A stretch of 64,000 nt of DNA from Branchiostoma floridae (Eukaryota; Chordata; Leptocardii; Amphioxiformes; Branchiostomatidae), in the NCBI RefSeq assembly GCF_000003815.2, contig NC_049991.1:20131600-20195599 (forward strand), given 5' to 3'. Shown in pieces: positions 1 to 12,100 of the stretch; position 1 is the stretch's first letter, and each line of letters begins with the position of its first letter. The position numbers and the translations under genes were made by a program. The notes under the pieces were generated by a model. It had not been told where the DNA came from. It was given only the letters and a program-made list of their open reading frames with translations, and did no database searches.

Positions 1-83
1 CCTAAACAGTCATATGACCGAAAAATCGTTAGGCCAATGGGGATATAGGACAATTCGTGGCCCAACCAGAATGTTCTTACGGG

Positions 84-327
84 GCTTACGTTTCGGGGTC
101 TATCAGAAAACTTCCTCAGAGCTTCTGACTGGAGTTCTTCTTCTCGCCGCTATATGTACCTGATGTAGGTGGCGCTTTTGTGGTGAACACAATCCCAAAC
201 ATGGCCAATTCGTGTTCTCCCAGCAAAAGTGCCACCTACATTCAGCTACATACATGTATAGTGGCGAGAAGGAAAATTCCAGTCAGCAGCTCTGAGGAAG
301 CTGTCTGATTGACACAGAAACGTAAGC
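84..327. repeat. MITE-like hairpin
   Basis: The segment GCTTACGTTTCGG...CTTCCTCAGAGC...TCTCGCC is repeated in inverted form at the right end (GGCGAGAAG...CTCTGAGGAAG...CGTAAGC), giving arms of about 100 bp around a short centre. Confidence 0.7.
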
Positions 328-510
328 AAGTAACGTTAAGTATATCCTGGTTGTGTACAAGAATTCTCCTATATCCTATATTCTACCAACCTGATGAAAT
401 TATTTTCGGACATAAGCCAATGAGTCTGTGAGCCGGAGTCCACAGCCGGAATGAAGAATTTGCAAAATTCCTGGCACATTCGGGCAGGAATTCCAAATGG
501 ACCTACTACC

Positions 511-900
511 TCTTCACACGAGAGGTGGAATGAGCCGGAATACCGTCTGAATGAAAATTAATGGGTATTCGTAGTACATTCTAGAAATTCTCACTGCATT
601 CCACTCATTCATGTGGCCGGCCAGATCTCCATCGAATAAGATCAGAATATTTTGAATAATATTGGAATGCTTTAGAATACAGGCTTATTGCAATTAGAAT
701 TGTTAGAATATTGAGAGTTTTGAGCATGACAAAAACATTTGGGACGGCCACAAGAATAGGCACAAATATCTGGAATTCAGTGAGAAATTGTAGACTGTAC
801 TACGAATTTGTACAGCAACCATACTTTGAATTCCCATTAATAAACAAAGAATTTTATTCAGATGGCATTCCGGCTCATTCCGATTCTCCTGTGAAGGGGC
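511..900. mobile_element. Short inverted-repeat element
   Basis: About 48-bp terminal inverted repeats (CTTCACA...GGAATGAGCCGGAAT...CTGAAT) occur at 511-560 and 849-900, with no transposase. A related copy lies at 61640. Confidence 0.65.
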
Positions 901-1060
901 TTGAAAGTTTGATTAAGAAATATCTCTGAACCATGGTTGCCAAGGAAACAAATTGGTGCGGCCCCATCGAGAAATGCATCGGAAGTGAGCAAATTGGAGA
1001 GAAGAAAAAAGTGAGAGGAAATTGTTTGTTTGTTTGTTTGTTGTTGATGTTTATTTTTAC

Positions 1061-4000
1061 CTTTGTCCACGACGGCCTGCTGCATGGCGAGAGGGTTGTG
1101 TGTCACGGCCTCATCAAGGCAAATCAGCAGTTTGCTGGGGTGAAGATAACCAGATGTTAAACAGTACCCAGTCAGGAGATTTTGACGTTGTGCTATAATT
1201 ATTTAAGCCTGTTTTTTCACCTTGTGCTCTTGGGAGGCACTTTACATTCATGACTAAGTCTTATCCTCACTGAATATGAGTACCAGTCCTATAACACTAT
1301 AATGTTAAATGGAGGCTCCGTGTTAGAGGAGAGCCACACCTCGAGCACGTTAAAGAACCCAGCACAATGATTGAAAAGAGACTCAGTAGTGTGAGTGGAT
1401 AAACTAAATCTGTCCGGATATCCAGCTTGTACTCTTCATTACAAACCTGGTGTGTTACACCATAATGCGGTTCTCTCAGTATGCAATACAAGCAAACAAA
1501 ATCATTGAATGTTCCACATTAAGCAGAACTTACCTCATACTGTCCATAGGGATCCCAAAGGACTGCACAAATAGAACCAGCTGGGCAGGGTCAAGGTCAA
1601 GCAGGGCTAGAGGTCAAAGGCAAAAGGTCATTCATATTGGACATACATGCAATCTAGAGTTAATTTTCTTGTGCTACTATCACACCAACTGAACTTCATC
1701 ATTAATTGAATGTATAGTATTCTAATTGTAGAGTATTCTTGAAAGAAATCTCACATACATTCCTGTAAACATTGTATTGCTATCATTACAGATGTGACTT
1801 TAATAGTTATACCAATCGAGGAAAATATTCCTAAAATCAAAAAAATTCTTAGAATTATTATTAATAAACAAAACAGATTACAACAGGAAGCATTTCAATA
1901 TCTCTAAATAAACATAAATTTGAAAAAAGCACTTGTAATCTTCCCCTTAACTACAGAATGGTTTCTTCGAAACATTCCTCCCAACCTACCAGCATCAACC
2001 AGTCTCTGGACATGTGACCTGATCATCCTGAGTTTCAGCCAATCAGGGAGCAGCAGTGCCTCCTCTGACGTGTCGACCAGGTAGGCAGCCGGGGGCTGGC
2101 CCTCGATCGGGAACCACACCTCCAGCAGCCAGCTGTACTCATTCTCTCCTGAAAAATAAAGACATTTTTATCATCCTATACTACACCATGTGAAATACCC
2201 AGTTGTGCATGCCATTTGCACCACATTTTGCTTGACAGAACTTATTTCTAAACTCACTTGATGTTTGAGAACTTGATTTTGCAGTAAATTGGACTCAATT
2301 GCATAATTTTTATAACGTCATGGTGTATTTCGCATCACCCGAAGTACCCGCCACTGTTTGTCGGATTGCCCAAAGGCCATAGGGTGATGTTCGGACCAAA
2401 TTCACATGCCAAATGCATCAGAAATTGAGAAAATTTGATAACACCATGAAGTAGTAGAGTGTGTACCTCTGGGTTCCCCGTAAGTCAGGAGGATGATCAT
2501 GGCATGCACCACCAGGATGTGCATGGTAACACTAGGAAGTAGTAGAGTGCGTACCTCTGGGTTCCCCGTAAGTCAGGAGGATGATCATGGCGTGCACCAC
2601 CAGGATGTGCATGGTGGCGCCCTCCCCCGTGCTCCAGCGCAGGAAGATCTGGTCCTGAGACTCCGACTGTAAAGCAAAGGTATAGGTACTTTTGTTTGTA
2701 TGTTTTGCATACTTGCCTTATGGTGTAACACACCAGGTTTGTACTGAACAGTTTAGTTCTACAATTCCATGTTATGAGGAAATTCTCCTAGCTCTTTTCA
2801 ACAAGTGCAATAAACAGTGCACCATGGCTTAACATCCCGTCCTGTATTACAAGGATTGCAACCTTTTCTTGCAGCGTTCATGTCAGGTGAGTGACACAGC
2901 CAGAATGGAACTTCTAGTTCCAGAGGCAGGGTTGCTAACCATTGGACTAAGCAAGCTACCACATCAGGTTTGCTTGCATATTGTACATACATGTTCCTTT
3001 AAATCAAAATGTTTTCTTTTCTGAGAAAAGTGCCTGAGATTAGAGATACATGTAAATCAAAAGTACAATGTAAGTTAAGGAACGAACCCATGCCGGCTCC
3101 CCTTGTGGCTGCAGTACCATCTTGAAGTACTGGATGTAGATGGCGAGCAGAGCACAGAAGGCGATGTCGGTCTCGTCCCGTGACGTCGCCCCACGCGGCA
3201 TCAGGTGGGCGATGATGGTGGGCCGTTCCACTATCACTGTGGCCATGTCCTAGGGGGGAGCAGGATGGGGCTTTGTCAGTACCGGTATGTACAATCATGT
3301 AGATTTTCAGTTGGTCTTCTTTTTACCTTCTTTTTTTTGTTAGCGCTTGTACATTTTTGTATGTGTGTGTAAGTGTGTACAATCATGACCAGCATACCTA
3401 TAAATGGCTAAATGGATGGATTGCATTGATATTTAGTACATGCATTTTTAATCAATCATTATTTAAAGCTAGGAACATCACTGACTGATAATTTTCATAT
3501 GACTACTTTCACATTGAAGAGAGCTTTCAGCTGATACCCCACTTGTAGACAAAAATTTTACGTTTCTGAAGATTCCATTTAATTGCTTCTGTTTTTCCAA
3601 ATTTTAACTGACCAGTGTTACAATTTAATGAGCATACCTATAAAATGATTGGATGGACTGTAGTGATAGAGTACATGTACAATGTACATGTATGCGGGTA
3701 AGTCTTTATGAGACCTTGAAGTGATTTAATTTCGGGGCCCCCTAGCAGCTTGTCACGGTACTGCAGCTGAACTTATCTTATATTACTTATCTATATCTCC
3801 AGTTCTGGTTATATCATGTAAAGTAATGGAAATGAAGCATCTGAAGACACATGATGTCTGGAGAGACATACACAGTTCAAGAAAGTCAACCGACATGAAA
3901 ATTTTCAGAAGGTTTAGCTTAGCACTAGAATCTGTCACCCTGAGATGCAAGAATTTCCAGCTACTCACCAGGGCCAGGTCCGCCATGTCACTCACTACAG

Positions 4001-6197
4001 GTGGTGCATGCTGGGACAGGAACAGCATGTAGGCGCTTACAGCCATGGGGTCCGTCTCCGTCTGACAGGCCTGGAAAAAAAAAAGCAGTCGATTATTATC
4101 CGTAAATAACTTCATCAGGTTGGCAATTATTCATATAGCAAGGTTCTTTAGCACAACCATGGGGTAACTTACGTCCAACGTAAGTAGCAGTAAGAAGTAA
4201 TCTCCAATCATTCTACCCTGATGATGGTGTCTGACAGACACCGAAATGTTGGACGTAAGTTACCCCATGGTTGTGCTAAAGAACCTTACTATATGAAAAA
4301 TTATTATCAGATTTCCAAGTCAAGTCAAGTCAAAGTTAAGATTTATTGTGCAAGAATTATATCATGTATAGTGTATGGCAAATAGGTATGATGTGAAATT
4401 ATAGAAATTTTGTGATTATCATGAATTGATAATAATAAATGTTTTATTCTCTGCACTTTCATGTAGTGTTTAACAGCCCTAAACCTAACAGTCCCATAAG
4501 GATAGCAATATATTCTTATCACTCTGCAGTAACTTACCATATAACAGTAGATTGACTGAGTGTGCACAAATGCAGGTGTGTTATGCCAAAGGGTAGTTAT
4601 ACTGGCTGCTACAGAAATGTTTCATATCTGGCGTTTCTTTAAGTTGATTAAAAGATACGCTTTATGTTTCGTTGAGAAATTTTCAGTCGAAAACCAAAGT
4701 TTTTTGGAACAGCAACTAAATAAGATTGACTAAGTCTTAAAATAAGATTGATTGATTGATTGGTTGATTCCACATGACTCACCTGTCGCAGGGCGTACAC
4801 TGTTGTTGCCAGGACGATATCAAAATGTGGCAGTTTGGGGAGCTCCACCAGCAGCCAATGAAAACTCCTCAATTCTGGAGGACAGGACCCCGCCCCCTCC
4901 TCCGTCACCATGGCAACTGTATCCTCTTCCTCTGCAGCTGCCATCTCCTTATCCAGCTCTGGAGCATCGCTGGTGGATGAGTCTTTGGTGGATGAGCGCT
5001 GTCTCGGGGGTGTTCTGGGAGCCAGGAGCATGGACAGAGCCTGAAAATAAGAACAAAACGAGATACTGTGAATGCATTTAAGTTCGCGGGGATTTAATTT
5101 CGCGGTAGCGGGACAAAGGACTTTTCGCAGTGGTTTTAAGTTCGTGGTAGCACCATGCACTGTAGTCTCTTACTGCCATGGAAAAATGTTAGAGGTGGTT
5201 TTAAATTCGCGGAAAAGTGGCAACCGCGAAAACCGCGAACATTAAACCGCCGCAAAAGTTACTGCATATACAGTATCAAAACTGGAAGTTTTGCTGCAGT
5301 ATTGTAGAAAGCCACTAGGAGGACGATAATCAAACTTAACCTTGGTTAACCTGACCAATTACCTCATACCAAATATCATAAGGATCCATCAACTCCAGTT
5401 ATGATATCCATCCACACACATCAAGGACAAAAAAACATTTGGGCAACAGTTGTATAGAAAAGAGACAGTTTCCCTCCTTACCTTAGCAGCCAGGTTCCTG
5501 CCAGCACTCTGCTGAGATCCCAGCCTCCGAAGGAAGTACTGCAGCACCTCATGGGTCTGGTTGGGCTGGGAGTCCGGCCCGTACAGGAGGGTCTGCAGCC
5601 GGCGGCGAAGCTGGTCTTGCTTACGGGACTTCTGCGGGGTCAAAGAACAAAACCTTCATTTAGGAATCAAGCAAGCAATGTACAATGTACTAGTACTACT
5701 AGTATATAGAAAGTTTATTTGCAACTTCATGCCCACAGGCTCATTGCTAGTACATCAGGTGGAAACATAGGAGACATGAACAGTGATAAAAGTTATTGTA
5801 AAAAGAGGTTACTCGACTCCTTGGGAATTTTGTTACTTACTTTTAAATAGAAAGCAGGTTGAAATTGAATAAAAATTCTAACTGGAAGCTATGTGACTCC
5901 ACTGCCCACCACAAAATAAGGCTAGTGTCGACAGGTTTTTATAGGGTAGGTAGGGGAACAGGAAACAAAACATTTTTTTCTTAGGAAAAACTGCTTTTTG
6001 GCATATCTCCACACCTGTTTGAGCCTCTCCATCCTGCTCTTCTCCATCTCCAGCAGTTCCTCATCCTCCTGCTCCGCAGCCTCCTCCCCGATGTCGTGGA
6101 GGAGGAACTCGCACAGGCACTGGACCGGCAGCACCTCCATGGACCCCTCCGAACTCTCTACCAACTCAGCCAGCCACGGCATGGACTGGGATGTGCC
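1061..6197 (-). CDS. INTS1: INTS1 exons 22-30 (last part inside window)
   Basis: Exons in transcript order: 6197-6015, 5631-5482, 5040-4783, 4070-3969, 3249-3088, 2666-2555, 2148-1990, 1606-1534, 1134-1061. Exon 22 ([27 protein letters not shown]) starts in phase 0 although exon 20 ended in phase 2, so an exon of length 1 mod 3 is missing between them, at the N gap. Exon 24 encodes an acidic, low-conservation linker ([15 protein letters not shown]). Exon 26 ends GEPAW and exon 27 starts SESQDQ, recreating the vertebrate WSESQDQ motif across a GT donor of weak consensus. Exon 28 contains the strongly conserved [20 protein letters not shown]. Exon 27 has a partial upstream-edge-free copy at 2463-2526. 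Confidence 0.92.
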
Positions 6198-9100
6198 CTG
6201 GAGGAATACACTCGTGATTCAACTTCCAGATGACGCAAGATGAACAGATTTTCATGACATCAGTCCTGTTCATGACATGTCCCCTTCCCTTCTAACTCCC
6301 ATTCTTTCCATCCTTTTTTTATCCATCTCTCATCTTTATCATATAGAGACCTCCCTCCATCTGTACCAAATAAACCCTCCAGTGTCCTAGCTACCTCCCT
6401 CCCTCCTTCCATTCCTCACTCTATCCATCTATCCCTCTCTGTCTCTCCCTTCCTGACCTATCTCCTGTAGAAAGTCCTTTGTCTGGTACCTACTCCGTAG
6501 ATGCCCCAGCCACATCCTTCCCTTCTTTTCCATTCATTCCTCATTCTCTTANNNNNNNNNNNNNNNNNNNNNNNNNNNNNNNNNNNNNNNNNNNNNNNNN
6601 NNNNNNNNNNNNNNNNNNNNNNNNNNNNNNNNNNNNNNNNNNNNNNNNNNNCATGTTTACTGACCTAGATAAATAACAGTTAGGTGGTCATTTCATTCAA
6701 GATAGTTTTACACTTTCTACAATCTCCTTTCCTGACAGGTCTCAATCTTTTGCACTGAGAAGACAAACATGGCTGTAGTTCAATGAAGCATTACACACAA
6801 AGCATTTTCACTTATCTTTTTACAAAACCTCAACTGCAGACCTGTCAAGGTCAACAATAAAATTCCAATTTTCCCCAGATGTATCATACAGTGATGGACA
6901 CCTTGGAGCAAGCTACACAACTGTTCATATTTTTACCTGGGACCTATTCAGTTTTTTACCTGGTATCCATAGTGATTGTTTACATATCCAGTATCCATGG
7001 TGATTGTTTACATTAACAGTATCCATGGTGATTGTTTACTACTTGGTATCCATGGTGATTGTTTACTCACTTGGGATGAGCTGTGAAATGAGGAGGCTGT
7101 TGGCCTCAGTGATGGAGACCTTGGTGGAGGCTGCATTATTGTTTGTTTACCTGGTAACCATGGTGATTAATTACTCACCTGGTATCCATGGTGACTGTTT
7201 ACATACCTGGGATCCATGGAGATGAGCTGTGAGATGAGGAGGCCGTTGGCCTCCGTGATGGACACCTTGGTGGAGGCAGCCTTATTGTTTGTTTGTCCAT
7301 GGTGATTGTATGTACCCAGTATCCATGGAGATTGTTTACTCACCTAGGATCCATGGAGATGAGTTGTGAGATGAGGAGGCTGTTGGCCTCGGTGATGGAC
7401 ACCTTGGTGGAGGCAGCGGCCAGGTGACTCTCGAACTCCAGAATCTCCTGTTTCTCCAGCTCACACATCTACATTATACAATCACGTTCACACATGTAAC
7501 ATGTTAGTGAAACGTTAAAGAAGTCCTTGCAATTCCTTTCAGTCTATAGGATAAATATTGCTAATCTCTGCTACTGCTGTGCACGCACTACGTACATGTA
7601 GTACAATGTACTACACTTTGGGGCTGGGAATTAAGCTAAGACGAAAAGACATATCAACTCATACTGTAGATCATGCTTTCAGTCCGATGCTGTACATGGT
7701 GAATTTCCACTACAGTAGAAGCTGGTTATTTGCACAATCTATTTGCCTGTGTATTTCGTGCAATTTTCCGGCTGGTGCAATAATGCGAAGCTAGCTGGAC
7801 CACACCGGTTTGGGATTTGGTAATTCTGTGCAGTTAACAGAAGTATGCGTTAATTTGTTGTGCAATTAACTGGCTTCTACTGTATTGAAATGCTTAATAT
7901 GTGTGTTTTCCCAAATGTAAAACGTTTGTACCTGCAGCTCCTTGTTGATGAGTTCTGCCTTCTTCTCTTCAGTGGCAAGAGTTCCTGGTGGCCAGTCATA
8001 GTCACTGTGGAAACAGGAGAAAATAGCATAATATTACAGACTTTCATGTTTTCCATACAGGCACTGGATTAAAAAGTACAGGAAAGTAAATGGTGTACAA
8101 TACAAATTTCAAATGCAAGAGTAAAGACAGACCGTGAAACTTTGAAAGTAATCAGAAATTCAAGAATTAATGGTCACTGAAATGTTGGCGGTGACTTTAT
8201 GTCCTGGTTGCGACTAAAGGAGCTTCAAGTTGTCAACCAGTTATCCAGCTATTGATGAAGGATTACAACAATTATCTTGCAATGCATGTACATAATTGTA
8301 CAAATTACAGGTTTTTGTACAACTCACTTTGTCATGACCATCTCCATGAAGCACTTCAGCTGGGGGTAGTGTTCCCAGGCAGCATGACCTGCAGAAACAA
8401 CACAATTTTTTATACATCATTGAGTAATGCAAACTTCCATTAGAGTAGTCAAGGTGCCCCAACGACACACTAGAAAGTTAAGGGATAGATGATGATGATG
8501 ATTAGAGCAGGGACGACTCAATACTCTTGGCTGAATTACATCAGTCGGTATTATCAGCAGCTGCTATAAATAGCGGCAGTAGCCAGTTTTGTCCTACAAT
8601 GGCTGTTTTTGACGGAGGTGTTTGAAATAGAATCATGATCGGACAGGGGCGGGGATTCAGGATAGGTCCATTGCCCTGAAGAAGGTGACAGACGATCAAC
8701 GAAACATCAGTAGAATAAAGCAATGGTTGTGTAAAGACAGTCTCTTTATGCCCATATCGGTTGATTGGCTTATGAAACAAAGAAACCGACAGTTACATTA
8801 CTTACCTATATTTGCAGGGTTGAAGGCTGACACAGTCAGGAGTAACATCCAACCCTTCCAGTACAGGTTGGATATGGCCAGGGTGGGGGGTTCATATCTG
8901 TAACACAACAGTAACTTTTCACACAAACTACACATGTACATGTACATGTCCCACACACAGTCTTAGAATGATAGCGGACACTGATATACATCTATATACT
9001 AAAGTACAGGTTGGAGATAGCCTGGGTGGCGGGTTCATATCTGTAACATAACAGTGACTTCCAACAAAAATTGCAATCATACTATAGTACTAGATCTAAT

Positions 9101-12100
9101 AGGTATACAGTTGATTATTATATTTTTGGGTGGTGGTACCCAAACTCTTTCTGCTATCATTTTATCAAGATCCTGTGTCCTGCAACTGTTTATTTGTTTG
9201 TTTGTGCCTTTATTTCAACTCAATAAATACTCCATCAGCCTTCAAAGCCACTTTTCGTGGAGGTCAAGCTCAACTGTACAGTTCATAGAGCTAGCATAAA
9301 AGCAGTACCAACCCCTGTGGCAGCTGTATGTTCTCTGGGTGGTGATAGGCACACAGGTTCAGCACTGCATCCACAAGTTGTATCCGCTCCACTGGCAGCA
9401 CATCAAAGTCTGAAACATGGTACAGGTACAATTAGTCAATCCCCACAAGAAGAATTTTTTTTCCTGTTTCTGTACAACAGCACAACTCAGAACCCAAGAC
9501 TGTGTACAGAGTACCTCCAACCTAGCGTGCGGCTGCAAAACTTAACCAGCTAATTTCTTCAGTTACAAACAAGCTTTCAAAGTTTCACCAATCTAACTTT
9601 CGAGATTAGTTTGGCTGGCTAGAAGGGAATTTCTCACCGCTAAAAACACGCGTCCATGCAGCCGTTTATTTTTTGGCTCGGATCTCTTATAGGTTGCCCA
9701 CTCGGAGTAATACATCAATGAGACCTTATATTATGTTAATATATAACAAACTTAAGTCTCTCACCTGGTGAGTGGAGTGACGCGGCCCGTCGTACCACCT
9801 GGTCGGCGAGATCTAGTGCCTCCACAGCGCTTAGCGGGAGGTCGCGGGACAGACCAATCACTAGCAGCCGCATCAGCGTGTCTTCCTGCACGGGAACCTC
9901 CGACACCAGTCGCAGCAGGTACCTGTCAACAAGGGTCGTTTGTTCGTTTGTTTGTTTGTTTGAGCTTTAATTCATTCACGAAAAACTTCTGAATCAGTAT
10001 ATCAGTATAGTGACGTATCAGATTCAATTAAATCAAACCAACCCAAACAAGGCCTCACACGGGAACCTCCGACACCAGCCGCAGCAGGTACCTGGAAACA
10101 AGGGTCATTTGTTTATTTGACTTTGAACCTTCATTCGCAAAAAACTCAGTCTACAGGCTGCTCTTTATTGAGGTCATGAGGGACAGACCGATCACAAGCA
10201 GCCGCATCAATGTGTCTTCCTGCACGGGAACCTCCGACACCAGCCGCAGCAGGTACCTTGGAACAAGGGTTGTTTGTTTGTTTGTTTGAGTCTTCATGCA
10301 TTCACGAAAAACAGTATATCAGTATGCAGGCCACTCTTTATTGAGGTCTTGAGGGAAAATGTACTATGTTTTTTGGTTTGAGCCTTCATTCATTTTCACA
10401 AGAGACAAAATCAGCACAAGGGCCACTCTTCATTGGGGTCAATGTAAGGGTCAGGGAAAATGTAAGATTGAGTAATTTTGTCTAAGACTCAAGAAAGTCA
10501 TTGGCGTAAAGAAAGATGCGAGATTCTGTAAAACGTGAGGGCAAAAGAAAGTGTTATCCAGGCCCTCTCAAGAACGTCTTGAATACCTGGATAATTTTCT
10601 GAAATTTAGGATTGCAGAATCTGATGCTGCATTAGAAAATCCCTTTAAATCAATCTTTTTCTATCTCTGTCGGTGCCTAGGGGAATTATGGTGTTGAAGA
10701 TATTTTGTCATTCAACAAACAAGTCTATGCATGCAAAGTTGAATGTTTTCAGAAAAACATAATATTCTGTTACTGTAGGGGTACTCACGCTCTCTCCCCC
10801 TCTGGTGGCCAGTTGTCCTTGCTGTAGTAAGACTCCGCAGACTCCATAAACAGCACCTTCTGGATGCTGAAAATGTCATAGAAAAAGAGGGATCTTACAA
10901 GTTGCAAATTATGTCATAGACTCATGGAGATCGTAGTATAGTGTAATGTGTTCTACAAAGCCTCAAGAAATACATGACATTGTATGTTCTTTATTGATAT
11001 GAATCATTCATTTGTGATTTGTGGTTTGGATTGATGGTTGGATAGATGAATGATTGGTTTACTAGATGAATTAATGAATGAATGGTTCATCTAATAGTAT
11101 GAACTTAGACTTAGACATCAAGGTAATCAATATTCAAATACAATTTAATATCATTCTTCAACTGGATAAAATCAGAGATCTTTTAAAAATCACTTCCGTT
11201 TTGAGTGACAATCATCACTCTTCTTCAGAATCACTAGAATGAATGAATGAAAGAACAAAGGAATCTATGGTTCATTACAACTTGTTTACCATTGCACATA
11301 GTCAATGGAGTTGAGAATGGAATAGAATGTTTGAATGTATACAGCATAGATGGATGGGAGGGCGGGTGGGTGGATGGATGGCTGGATAATGAATGAGGGA
11401 AAAAAGGAATGAATTATTAATTATACAGCTTGTTTACCATTGGACATAGTCAGTGGAGCTGAGTTTCATTAGAATGTATGATTGGAAGGATGGATGGGTG
11501 GAAGGATGGATGGATGGATGGATGGATGGGTGGGTGCATGAATGAGAGAAAGAAAGAATGTTTACCATTGCATATAGTCGGTGGAGTTGAGTTTTCATTA
11601 GAATGTATGGTTGGATGGATTGATGGATGGGTGTGTGAATGAGAGAAAGATAGAAAGTTTACCATTGCACGTAGTCTGTGGAGTTGAGTTTGAACATGCC
11701 GGGCGCGATGGTGTGCAGCCACCAGACCGAGTCCCTCTGTATGACGGACGACTGCAGCTGGAACCTGCGCAGGGTTTCCACATCTACTGCAAACAACAAC
11801 ACAACAGAGAAAAAAATAGGAAAATTAAGAGGAAAAAAGGAAGGGCAAAATCAACAACACAGCTTCTTGTTATTACCTATTATGTAGATAGAAGTTAGGT
11901 ATTCTTCATAGCACATCAGATCTTTAAAAGCTATTTGCTGGCAAAAAGACTGAAGTTTGGCTGTAAAAATGTGTTTTTGCTTTCTGCAACACATTTTAAC
12001 AACAATGCAAATTCTCAAACAACATACAGCCAGACAACACTCCCTTATATGGCCTGTGAGTGTAGCCTAGAGTCAAGTGTTATTTACTTTTAGTCTGCAT

